Assembly (NCBI RefSeq): GCF_012927645.1
Contig: NZ_JABBMT010000001.1
Span: 284,130 to 348,129, forward strand
Length of the DNA: 64,000 nt
Origin: Pseudoalteromonas arctica
GTDB taxonomy: Bacteria > Pseudomonadota > Gammaproteobacteria > Enterobacterales > Alteromonadaceae
Reading direction: 5' to 3'
The position numbers and the translations under genes were made by a program. A model generated the notes under the pieces. That model was not told where the DNA came from. It searched no databases and saw only the letters and a program-made list of their open reading frames with translations. Below are positions 9,777-18,046 of the stretch, in pieces; positions within the stretch are counted from its first letter, which is position 1, and every line of letters begins with the position of its first letter.

Positions 9777-10143
9777 TAATAATAAGGTGTGGATAAGTTG
9801 GCAACAACCAATGTATAAAATTTAAACTTTTCGCTTCATTTTAAGACAAACAGTTGTTTTATAAGCAGTATAAAAAGCCATCATTTATTGGGTTTTTTAC
9901 ATATGTTAACTACACTTAATATTACTTTCTACTTCTCCCTTAATGAACTTAGAAGGTGTTTTTAAAGTTAGCGCAGGCTCATTAGAGCCATCCCCTAAGC
10001 CCAGAACAATACGGATTCGTTCTGGGCTTTTTTTGCCTGTAAATCAGCTATCGTCTTGAAATTTATTCAGTCACCCATGTACTCATTGCTTTATTACACA
10101 TAACTTGTTTTTATATATAGACTCAGAAAATGTAAGGACTACC
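9777..10143. other. Gene-free region with terminator; possible small RNA
   Basis: I see no protein gene in these 367 bases. The notable element is a strong terminator at 9998-10035. It lies more than 220 bases after rsmF, so it could end an unrecognised small transcript rather than rsmF itself. No convincing promoter was found. Confidence 0.5.
9998..10035 (+). terminator. Rho-independent terminator
   Basis: AGCCCAGAAC (9998-10007) pairs perfectly with GTTCTGGGCT (10019-10028), and seven T follow. It serves either rsmF or a small RNA upstream. Confidence 0.85.
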
Positions 10144-10962
10144 ATGTTTAAAATATCTTCATTGATCATGACTATTTCAGTACTGTCATTTTCTATTATT
10201 GCCAATCCTGAGCCACAAGAATACCTTGGTTTTAATTACCCGCATAAAGCGCAAAATGCTGTGAGTATCACGTTTGATGATGCCCGTCACAGCCAAGTCG
10301 ATGTTGGCACTGCGATTTTGAACAAGTACCAAGTCAAAGCAACTTTTTATGTTTCCCCTTTTAACGTTAAGCAGCGTCTAACTCAGTGGCAAGACGCGGT
10401 AAAATCGGGCCATGAAATTGCAAATCATACTAGCAGTCATGCCTGTACTGGTAACTTTGAATGGTTACGTAAAAAAAATCTGTCACTAGAAGAAACCAGC
10501 CTCGCTTGGCTTGAAAATGATATTCTCAGTGCACAAACTTATTTAACACAGCAATTAGGCGTAACTCCTCGCGCCTTTGCTTATCCGTGCGGTAATACAT
10601 TTGTTGGCCGGGGCATCAATACCAAAAGCTACGTGCCTTTAATCGCTAAACATTTTGACAGCGGCCGAACTTGGTTAGATGAATCAGCTAACAATCCTAA
10701 CTTTACAGATTTTGCACAGCTAACAGGGCTTAGAATTGACGGTATGAGTTTTGATGAAATCATTACTATGCTGGAGCAATTACGAGAAAATAATGCCTGG
10801 TTGATTTTAGCAGGCCATGAAATTGGTAACGGAGATCAATATACCACAGACGCAAAAGTACTCGAGCAATTGCTGATGTATCTGAAAGACCCTGCTAACG
10901 GCTATTGGTTAGATACAGTAAGTAACGTGGGGGATTATGTTAATGCACAACGTGAAAAGTAG
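10144..10962 (+). CDS. Polysaccharide deacetylase family protein (NodB domain)
   Basis: The start at 10144 is chosen because TAAGGA lies seven bases upstream and a signal peptide follows at once (ending near IIANP); an upstream in-frame ATG at 10105 lacks both. The mature protein has the NodB motifs in order: TFDDAR (near residue 43), NHTSSH (near 94), YPCGN (near 147) and GHEIG (near 224). These match a metal-dependent N- or O-deacetylase acting outside the cytoplasm. The gene converges on the exopolysaccharide locus and might act on its product, but that is only positional inference. Confidence 0.85.
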   Translation: MFKISSLIMTISVLSFSIIANPEPQEYLGFNYPHKAQNAVSITFDDARHSQVDVGTAILNKYQVKATFYVSPFNVKQRLTQWQDAVKSGHEIANHTSSHACTGNFEWLRKKNLSLEETSLAWLENDILSAQTYLTQQLGVTPRAFAYPCGNTFVGRGINTKSYVPLIAKHFDSGRTWLDESANNPNFTDFAQLTGLRIDGMSFDEIITMLEQLRENNAWLILAGHEIGNGDQYTTDAKVLEQLLMYLKDPANGYWLDTVSNVGDYVNAQREK

Positions 10963-11039
10963 ATTAACTTCAACGCAGTTAGCGCTAAAAATAGCTTCAA
11001 TACGAGCTGAATAGTTACACCAAAATAAAGATTAAGCAA

Positions 11040-11753
11040 TTAGTCGCAATATTTTTTAAACATGTACGTGTTTCTAACCGCTTCAAAATGAGCACCGAAT
11101 TGAAGTGATAAACACACTATTGGTAAGCGGTTCATTTGCTTAGCCATACTAAAAACATTATTAAATTTATAACCATATTTAGAGGCTAATTTAAGCTCAT
11201 TCACATAAAGGGCTTTATAGACTGGTGGTAAATCGCTCCAATGCATTAAAGCTATTTGAATAACACCTAAATGAACATCTAACTTATAAGGACCGACTTT
11301 TTTTGCTTGCTGAATATAGTCATACACGCGATCAGTAGGTCCTTCTTGATAACTTACTACTTGGGCCAAAGCAATCCAAGTTTGCGGCCAAGTTTGCCTA
11401 AGCGAAACCGACTTTAATAATGCTTGTTCAATTTGTTGGTAAGTTTGCTGTACATACTCTGATTGCTTACTTGATGTTGTATCAATACCGGCTAAACCTA
11501 GCATTTTTATATGAGCTAAAAAATGCCAATAATGAGGATGCTCAGGATCCATAGTAGTGGCTAAAGTAATTGCATTTTCTGCAGCTTTAAACGATGAACC
11601 AGACAAAGCGCCATCCGATTCTTGCACAATATTAAGCGCATTAAAGTACCACGCATTTGCACGCATACTTTGCATACTCGTATAAACAATTACAAGCACT
11701 ATCATGCCTAAAATAACAGCAGGAACGACCTTGAGCATATTTAATTTAGTCAT
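11040..11753 (-). CDS. VpsP-like polysaccharide biosynthesis protein
   Basis: The product has 237 residues. One N-terminal transmembrane helix (about residues 8-27) is followed by a helical, TPR-like periplasmic part (for example AENAITLATTMDPEHPHYWHFLAHI). It is the last gene of the export operon and overlaps the phosphatase gene by 8 bases. Small membrane-anchored TPR-like proteins in this position are annotated as the VpsP family in Vibrio and Alteromonadales. The assignment is from context and general appearance; its biochemical role is not known to me. Confidence 0.6.
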   Translation of the reverse strand: MTKLNMLKVVPAVILGMIVLVIVYTSMQSMRANAWYFNALNIVQESDGALSGSSFKAAENAITLATTMDPEHPHYWHFLAHIKMLGLAGIDTTSSKQSEYVQQTYQQIEQALLKSVSLRQTWPQTWIALAQVVSYQEGPTDRVYDYIQQAKKVGPYKLDVHLGVIQIALMHWSDLPPVYKALYVNELKLASKYGYKFNNVFSMAKQMNRLPIVCLSLQFGAHFEAVRNTYMFKKYCD

Positions 11754-12474
11754 TAAATATACACTCTGTTAGTTCCTGCGGATTAGTTAAAAAAAGCGCA
11801 GTGGCCTGCTCTTCACCTATTAATTGCGTTACTGTATTTTTAGCTTTGCTTAAAATAGGAGGTCGACGTTTTACTGAATGGGCATCAGAGGCAACATAGC
11901 TCACTAAACCATCTTTTAACATTTGCAAAGATATTGCTTGAGCACTTTCACCCCACTCGCCTTCAATACTCGATGCTGTTAATTGAAAATCACAGCCTAA
12001 TTTCTTTAAGTGTTGAATATAAAAGAGATTTGATTGAATATCGCGATTGCGTTCTGGATGCGGAATAATAGCCCGTATATTTTTTTTGGCGAGCCACTGT
12101 ATAAACTTATCGTAGCCTTGTGGCATATGTGAATGTGGTAACTCTAGTAATAAAACGTTTTTATCCGCTATTTTACCAATAAAAGGCAGTTTATTAGCCA
12201 TAACCATTGCCATGAGCTCTACGTCTAAACGCACCTCAGCAGCAGCAGCTAACTTAACTTTAATCCCTTCATTTTTTGCATGCTGCTGTAAGTTTGCCAA
12301 ATCGTCATAAATATGAGAAATCAAATTATTGAATCGGCCTACATGTATATGTGGTGTCGCCACCATCTGAGTAATACCATCATTCTCAGCCAACTTTAAA
12401 AGCGCTAAAGATTCAGCTAAATCTTTAGCGCCATCATCAATACCCGGCAAAATATGTGTATGAATATCAATCAT
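11746..12474 (-). CDS. CpsB/CapC-type tyrosine-protein phosphatase (PHP family)
   Basis: The product has 242 residues. The start MIDIHTHILPGIDDGAKD carries the PHP-family metal-binding HxH, and further metal ligands appear in the HPERNRD segment and in SDAH near the end. Such manganese-dependent phosphatases dephosphorylate the tyrosine tail of the Wzc-type kinase encoded 11 bases upstream and so help cycle capsule assembly. It replaces the low-molecular-weight Wzb phosphatase of E. coli. Confidence 0.9.
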   Translation of the reverse strand: MIDIHTHILPGIDDGAKDLAESLALLKLAENDGITQMVATPHIHVGRFNNLISHIYDDLANLQQHAKNEGIKVKLAAAAEVRLDVELMAMVMANKLPFIGKIADKNVLLLELPHSHMPQGYDKFIQWLAKKNIRAIIPHPERNRDIQSNLFYIQHLKKLGCDFQLTASSIEGEWGESAQAISLQMLKDGLVSYVASDAHSVKRRPPILSKAKNTVTQLIGEEQATALFLTNPQELTECIFND

Positions 12475-12485
12475 AACTAACTTAG

Positions 12486-14693
12486 TTACGCTTGTGGTTT
12501 TTCAGGCTGCTGCGAGTAACCGTAATAATCATAGTAACCATAGCTGTGTTCATCATTAGATTTACTCATATCGACCTTATTAAGTACCACACCAGCAATA
12601 TGCGCTTTCACCTCAAATAAACGCTCTAGGCCGGCTGTGATTGGCTTAGTACGGGTTATGTCGGATTTTACAACATAAACAACCGAGTCAACACTTTGCG
12701 CTATTACCAGTGCATCACTTACTGCTTGAGTAGGTGGCGTATCAATAATAATGTGATCATACTGCGCTTTTAATTCCGTGAGTAACTCAGAAAAGCGTGG
12801 ATGTGATAAAAGCTCAAGTGGATTAGACGGTATTTGGCCGCTAGGCATAATTGTTACACCCGATTGAATATCAATGTGTACACAGTCAGCTAATTGATCT
12901 GTGCCAATCATTAAATTACTTAAACCAGGGTGAAATACGGGGATATCGAATCGTTTAGCCAGCGTTGGCTTACGTAGATCAGCATCAATCAGTAATACGT
13001 TACCCATTTGTGCCAACGACATAGCTAAATTAGCAGACGTAGTCGTTTTACCTTCCCCTGGTGAAGTAGAAGTCACCGCAATTATTTGATGGGCACGATC
13101 AAGGTGAGTTAGTAACAAACTCGTTCGAAAAGTACGTACCGATTCTGCAAATCGGCGGTAGGTGTCCTCTAAATAAGCATGAATTGGAAAATAGCTCTTT
13201 TTTGAAACTTTAACATGTGGCAATAAACCTAGCATACGCTGAGCAAGTTTATTTTCTACATCATTTTTGTTTTTAATTGTATCGTTTAAGGCATCAAAAA
13301 TAAAAGCCATTACTACTGCAAAACCAAAGCTGGCGACAAATGCTAAAATAACAATCAATTTTTTGTTCGGTTTACTTGGGTTTCGTGGTGGAAAAGCACG
13401 GTCAGTAAAACGAGCTGCGGCAGAGCTAAAGTCACTGGTTACTTCGGTTTCTTTAGAGCGGGATAAAAAAGTATTAAAAATATTACGATTTGTTTCAACT
13501 TCACGCTTTAACTGGTTATATTGTGTTTCTTTACGGGTAATATCTTGATATTCAGCACGAATTTTAGCTAAGTCGCCCTCTAGTGCATTCACTGTTCGCG
13601 TTGTTCTATTAAGCTCTTTTTCAATACCAGTAATTAAGCCTTTTATTTGCTTATTGAGGTTAGTTTTAACTGTAGCTAGCTCTGCCTGAGCTGAAATCAT
13701 TTTAGGGTGCTTAGGACCATAAACTTCAGCTAGCTCACTGACTTTTCGCTCAACCAATACAACTTCGCGTTTAACATCTTGTACTACGCGATGCGAGGTG
13801 ATTTCAGGCATACTGCCAAGTAGCTCTATATTATCGTTGCCATATTCGTTAATAACGCGGTTAATGCTTTCAAGGTTGTTTTGAGTCGCGCGTGCATCTA
13901 CTAACTGCTTAGAGGTTTGCTCAAGCTCTTGAGTAACTAGCCCAGCAATACCTTCTATATCAACAAGTTTTTGTTCTTCTCGATAGACTTGTAAGCGTAC
14001 TTCAGAGCTATCAAGTTGTATGCGTAATTCCGATAAACGCGTATTTAACCAGCTTGACGCCTGCTGGGTAATGCCCATTTTAGCGCGCATTTGGCTTTCT
14101 ATGTATACTTCACCTACCGTATTGGCCACTAAAGCTGATAGCTTAGGGTCGCTCGACTCAAAACTTACGCGTACTAATTGCGTTTTCATTATTGGAGAAA
14201 CACTCAAACGCGATTTAAATGCAGCAAGTAAACCTAACATTTCGTGCCCTGCTTGCTCTTCCGCCGAAAGCGCTGAGCTCTCTTTTTTATTTAAAAAGGG
14301 TAAAAATTGCTTAACCATGCCTTTTAGCTCGCCAGTTAGAGAGGGCTTAGCAACAAAGTCTGTATGCTCTTTTAAATTAAGTTTAGTAATTACTTCACGA
14401 GCAATACTATTTGACTTAATGACTTCAAACTGGGTTAAGTAATACTCTTTTTTAGTCGAGTCTAAGCCATAAATTTCGTCAAAACTCACTGCTTTAGTTT
14501 GCTCAGACTCAATCAATAAAGTTGCTGTGGCTACATACTTAGGTATCAACGTTAAAGTAACCATTATAGTTAGTAATGTAACCACACTAGCAAAACCTAA
14601 AATTTTCCATTTACTTTGCTTAATAACATTAAGGTAAGCAGCTAAATCAATAACTTCCTCGTTGTTGCTAGGCTTTTCAGATAGTGTATTCAT
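12486..14693 (-). CDS. Polysaccharide co-polymerase / tyrosine autokinase (Wzc type)
   Basis: The product has 735 residues. A Wzz domain lies between two transmembrane helices (about residues 33-53 and 440-460), with a long coiled-coil periplasmic part. The cytoplasmic BY-kinase has Walker A TSTSPGEGKTTT (near 545), Walker A' LLIDADLRKP and a Walker B-like HIIIDTPP segment. It ends in a tyrosine cluster (SYGYYDYYGYS), the autophosphorylation site. It controls chain length and couples polymerisation to export through the short Wza-like protein encoded just upstream. Confidence 0.93.
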   Translation of the reverse strand: MNTLSEKPSNNEEVIDLAAYLNVIKQSKWKILGFASVVTLLTIMVTLTLIPKYVATATLLIESEQTKAVSFDEIYGLDSTKKEYYLTQFEVIKSNSIAREVITKLNLKEHTDFVAKPSLTGELKGMVKQFLPFLNKKESSALSAEEQAGHEMLGLLAAFKSRLSVSPIMKTQLVRVSFESSDPKLSALVANTVGEVYIESQMRAKMGITQQASSWLNTRLSELRIQLDSSEVRLQVYREEQKLVDIEGIAGLVTQELEQTSKQLVDARATQNNLESINRVINEYGNDNIELLGSMPEITSHRVVQDVKREVVLVERKVSELAEVYGPKHPKMISAQAELATVKTNLNKQIKGLITGIEKELNRTTRTVNALEGDLAKIRAEYQDITRKETQYNQLKREVETNRNIFNTFLSRSKETEVTSDFSSAAARFTDRAFPPRNPSKPNKKLIVILAFVASFGFAVVMAFIFDALNDTIKNKNDVENKLAQRMLGLLPHVKVSKKSYFPIHAYLEDTYRRFAESVRTFRTSLLLTHLDRAHQIIAVTSTSPGEGKTTTSANLAMSLAQMGNVLLIDADLRKPTLAKRFDIPVFHPGLSNLMIGTDQLADCVHIDIQSGVTIMPSGQIPSNPLELLSHPRFSELLTELKAQYDHIIIDTPPTQAVSDALVIAQSVDSVVYVVKSDITRTKPITAGLERLFEVKAHIAGVVLNKVDMSKSNDEHSYGYYDYYGYSQQPEKPQA

Positions 14694-14716
14694 TTTTTAT
14701 TACTGCCTTAAACTGC

Positions 14717-15241
14717 TTAAAACAAACGCTGTTCTATTTTTATGGTGTCACCCGCTGCAATTTGGCTGTTTAAACTACCTTTTTGTTGCTGCTGTTTGGT
14801 TTGCTCTTTAAAAATGTATATTTTATCAACCGAGGCACGCTCAGTTAATCCACCGGCCAATGCAATAGCTTGATTTACCGTCATAGCTGGCTGGTAAGGA
14901 TAACCACCTGGTTTTTTTACCTCGCCATGAATATAAAATGGTCGGTATTCAATTACTTGTGCGTACACATTCGGATCCACTAGGTAATCTGGCTGGAGTC
15001 CTTCACTTATTATTTGTTCTACTTGCGCTATATTTAAGCCAACAAGTCTAACCTTCCCTAAAAATGGGTAGTTAATATCACCGCTATTACCTAGCAGTGA
15101 GATTACATCTAAATCAGGTTGGCCAAAAACTTTAATTTCTATTTTGTCACCTGCGCCTAAAATGTAGTCTTTCGAATTGTTCGCAAAACTCCCAAAGCTT
15201 AGTAATAATATTAAGCCAATTAAAATTTTAACTTTCATCAT
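14717..15241 (-). CDS. Short Wza-like polysaccharide export protein (Poly_export plus SLBB)
   Basis: At 174 residues it is less than half the length of E. coli Wza (about 379). It has a signal peptide ending near SFA-NN but no lipobox cysteine. The Poly_export motif (DYILGAGDKIEIKVFGQPDL) is followed by one SLBB-like domain (FYIHGEVKKPGGYPYQ). The C-terminal outer-membrane helix of Wza is absent. Its start overlaps the end of the barrel gene by 14 bases, so the two are translationally coupled and probably form one export channel. Confidence 0.88.
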   Translation of the reverse strand: MMKVKILIGLILLLSFGSFANNSKDYILGAGDKIEIKVFGQPDLDVISLLGNSGDINYPFLGKVRLVGLNIAQVEQIISEGLQPDYLVDPNVYAQVIEYRPFYIHGEVKKPGGYPYQPAMTVNQAIALAGGLTERASVDKIYIFKEQTKQQQQKGSLNSQIAAGDTIKIEQRLF

Positions 15242-16442
15242 TTCTCTTTAATGCAAATGTAAAATTAAGGCCTACAATTACACGATCAAATTCAATATTA
15301 TCTTGGGTTGAATTACGGTCTATAAAATCAACATAACCAGTTATCATGCCAAAGTTATTAGCCAAGTAGTTTAAGCCTAAACGCGCATTTTTAACTTTGT
15401 CTTTTCGATTAAAATCACCTGAATACTGTTGGTCTACATAATTAGCACTTATTACTGAGCTTAAGTATTCGCTCCAATCATGCTGCCACGTTGCACCGTA
15501 GACACTTTCGCGAATGTAATCACCTTGTAATAGTGGGTCTTTAGCGGCACGACTAGTAACTAGCTGTAACGATGAATAAGTAAGTGGCTTCCAAACTGCT
15601 GCGGCTTCCCAGCTTAAACCACTAAAGTTATCGCGTACGTTCGACTCAAAATCTTTATTTTGGTAACCCACTTTAAATGAGCCAGTGGTAATGGCTGTTG
15701 CTTCCCACTCCATACCTAATAATACTTTGACGTCGTCTGAATCACGAGAAATACCGTTCGAGTCAATTACATCGTAGCGGTAGTTTTCTTGCTTTACTTC
15801 TAAGAAAGCACGAGTACCAGCTTGGGTATTATAATAACCAATAATACCTAACATCGGTTTGTCGTAATCGCGGTATTGTGATATGCCCGTAAAGTTTTGA
15901 TAGTTTTTGTTATAATAGCCCGCAGTTACAGCAACCTGTGCTTTAGAGCTGTGTGCGCCGTATTCATAACGCGCTGTTAAGTTTTGTTGTTGGTAATGAA
16001 CTAATTCATTAATAACACTGCCTTGACCTTCAGTTAAACCAGCACCACGTGGTTCATACAACCAATCCGCGTCGCCGCTTACATCTAAACGGTGTTGGCT
16101 AGTAAATTCTTTGTGGATACTAGCACCCATATTAACTTGGGTAAAATTATCGGTAGTATCTTTATTATGAAACGATGTGCTTGATGCAACATCAAACTTA
16201 TAACTATCAGGGCCGTCTTCAATAAGTGCTTCTAAACTCGGGGCTATATTCCATATTAAACGCGACTGAGTTGCAGACGGAGTCATAAAAAAGTTATCGT
16301 TGCTACTAACGCCTAGCTGTAGTGTAGGTGTTACCTCAGCGCCATCTTTGGTCATTACACTGCCTGACTGTAATTCCACTGCCAATGCTGGTGCGGATAA
16401 CCCTAACGCTACAAGTAAAGTGATGATTGTATTAGTATGCAT
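15228..16442 (-). CDS. Outer-membrane beta-barrel protein of EPS export
   Basis: The product has 404 residues with a signal peptide cleaved near APALA-VE. The rest is a series of amphipathic strands with aromatic ends and terminates in a strand with an aromatic (FTFALKRNDES), fitting the BBP2_2-like barrel family found in polysaccharide operons. It overlaps the WcaJ-like gene (11 bases) and the Wza-like gene (14 bases). Inference: it provides the outer-membrane pore that the short Wza homologue lacks. Confidence 0.82.
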   Translation of the reverse strand: MHTNTIITLLVALGLSAPALAVELQSGSVMTKDGAEVTPTLQLGVSSNDNFFMTPSATQSRLIWNIAPSLEALIEDGPDSYKFDVASSTSFHNKDTTDNFTQVNMGASIHKEFTSQHRLDVSGDADWLYEPRGAGLTEGQGSVINELVHYQQQNLTARYEYGAHSSKAQVAVTAGYYNKNYQNFTGISQYRDYDKPMLGIIGYYNTQAGTRAFLEVKQENYRYDVIDSNGISRDSDDVKVLLGMEWEATAITTGSFKVGYQNKDFESNVRDNFSGLSWEAAAVWKPLTYSSLQLVTSRAAKDPLLQGDYIRESVYGATWQHDWSEYLSSVISANYVDQQYSGDFNRKDKVKNARLGLNYLANNFGMITGYVDFIDRNSTQDNIEFDRVIVGLNFTFALKRNDES

Positions 16443-17835
16443 TTTTACTTTTAAATCCCTTAAAAATTGTCATAAAGATTATTTTCACATCAAACCATAA
16501 AGACCAATGTTTAATGTAATGTAAGTCGTATTCAACTCGCTTAGCCATTTTATCAAGTGTATCGGTTTCGCCGCGCCAACCGTTAATTTGTGCCCACCCC
16601 GTAATACCCGGTTTGGTTTTATGTCTAAACATGTAAAATTCTACTTTTTTTCTGTATTCTTCGTTGTGGGCAACCGCATGGGGTCTTGGGCCAACAATTG
16701 ACATATCACCTTTTAAAACATTTATAAATTGCGGCAGTTCATCAAGGCTAGTACGGCGTAAAAAACCACCTAAAGGAGTAATTCGGGCATCGTTTTTTGT
16801 TGCTTGAGTCACCACATAGCTGTTTTCGGTAACTGTCATCGAGCGAAACTTCCACACTTTTATTTTTCGACCATCTAAGCCATAACGGTCTTGCTTGAAT
16901 ATGATAGGACCTTTAGACGTCAGCTTTATTGCAACTGCAATCGCTAGTAATACGGGAGTCATTAAAGCAACTACAATAGTTGAAACTACTATATCTTCTG
17001 TACGTTTTATAAATTCGTGCACGCCAATACAAGGCGCTTCAAACACACTTAACGTATCTACATCACCCACATGTTCAATACGAGCATGTATTAAGTTCGA
17101 CAGTAAAAAATCAGGCACTATGTGTACGTCTACTGTGGTATCACCTAACTGTAATAATATGTCCGCGATACGCTTTTGTGCTTTCATAGGGAGCGCAATA
17201 TAGAGTATATCTATTTCACCATTGCGTGCTGCGTCTACCGCGCTTTGTATCCGCCCCTCTACACCTTGCTGCTCTAGTTGTTGGAACAGACGTTCTGGAT
17301 TTCTATCGTCGTAAAAGCCTTTAAAGTTAAACCCTAGCTCATCGTGTTTAACAATTTCAGCATGTAAATATGAGGCAGATTCAGTAGCGCCGATGATGGC
17401 TACATTACGTTGCGATAGACCCAGTTTACGACGATTACGTTTATACAAATACACACCCAAGCGCCAAATGTATAAATACGCAACACTAAGTAACAACCAA
17501 ATAGCTATTCCCACGCGAGAAAGCGAGTCGCTAAACTTAAATAAAAAAGAAACAACCAGTAAAAACGCAAAGGCAATCAGTACGCTACCCCATGCACAGA
17601 GTAGCATTGTTCTAAATTTACCTGCACGCCAAGAACGATAGGTTGAAAATAGCTCAGCACTGTACAAATAACTAAGTGCTACGGTCAATCCAGAGGCAGC
17701 ATAAATAGAGGTAAGTTTAAAACTGTAAAGTAAGGCTGCACACTGAAAAGCTAAAAACAACGCAAATATATCAAATAATCGGTAAAAATTGGCATCAGAG
17801 GAACCTGAGAGTTTAAAAGTCCTTGGAGATGTCAT
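16432..17835 (-). CDS. Undecaprenyl-phosphate sugar phosphotransferase (WcaJ/PglC family)
   Basis: The product has 467 residues. Four or five N-terminal membrane helices and a CoA-binding-like middle domain (NVAIIGATESASYL) precede the C-terminal bacterial sugar transferase domain (KFRSM, DELPQFINVLKGDMSIVGPRPH, KPGITGWAQINGWRGET). It transfers the first sugar-1-phosphate, often glucose or galactose, to undecaprenyl phosphate to start repeat-unit assembly. It leads the export sub-operon and has its own predicted promoter and structured leader. Confidence 0.93.
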   Translation of the reverse strand: MTSPRTFKLSGSSDANFYRLFDIFALFLAFQCAALLYSFKLTSIYAASGLTVALSYLYSAELFSTYRSWRAGKFRTMLLCAWGSVLIAFAFLLVVSFLFKFSDSLSRVGIAIWLLLSVAYLYIWRLGVYLYKRNRRKLGLSQRNVAIIGATESASYLHAEIVKHDELGFNFKGFYDDRNPERLFQQLEQQGVEGRIQSAVDAARNGEIDILYIALPMKAQKRIADILLQLGDTTVDVHIVPDFLLSNLIHARIEHVGDVDTLSVFEAPCIGVHEFIKRTEDIVVSTIVVALMTPVLLAIAVAIKLTSKGPIIFKQDRYGLDGRKIKVWKFRSMTVTENSYVVTQATKNDARITPLGGFLRRTSLDELPQFINVLKGDMSIVGPRPHAVAHNEEYRKKVEFYMFRHKTKPGITGWAQINGWRGETDTLDKMAKRVEYDLHYIKHWSLWFDVKIIFMTIFKGFKSKNAY

Positions 17836-17852
17836 TTTGCTTAATTCCTTTT

Positions 17853-17909
17853 AGCTGATCCAATATGGGTAGAACCCGAAAAATTCAAAGAGCGCATAAA
17901 GCATCAGCT
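17853..17909 (-). promoter_or_regulatory. Structured leader upstream of the wcaJ-like gene
   Basis: AGCTGAT (17853-17859) can pair with ATCAGCT (17903-17909). The closed region holds a second hairpin, GGGT-AGA-ACCC (17867-17877). The outer stem ends only about 18 bases before the start codon, so it could affect translation or transcription. No known riboswitch class was recognised. Confidence 0.4.
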
Positions 17910-17945
17910 GTTTTGTTCAATTATTGATCTAGACAAAAGCACCAC

Positions 17946-17973
17946 AAATTAGCGGTCAATAATTAATTGTCAA
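17946..17973 (-). promoter_or_regulatory. Promoter of the EPS export sub-operon
   Basis: On the minus strand a perfect TTGACA (17968-17973) is followed after 16 bases by TAATTT (17946-17951). It lies just beyond the terminator of the upstream FG-GAP gene, suggesting that the wcaJ-to-vpsP genes form a separate transcription unit. Confidence 0.5.
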
Positions 17974-17996
17974 TCATTTTAAACAACCACTAATAA

Positions 17997-18029
17997 TATA
18001 AAGCCAATTAAAACTCAATTGGCTTTATA
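17997..18029 (-). terminator. Terminator-like hairpin after the FG-GAP gene
   Basis: TATAAAGCCAATT (17997-18009) pairs perfectly with AATTGGCTTTATA (18017-18029), a 13-base-pair stem starting 18 bases after the stop at 18047. The stem ends are AT-rich, but the following T tract is weak. Confidence 0.6.
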
Positions 18030-18046
18030 TTTGCTAAAAGTACTTT

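Noticed and set aside
17836..17945. c-di-GMP (GEMM) riboswitch in the wcaJ leader
   Set aside because: The leader forms hairpins, but the conserved GEMM core sequences were not found.
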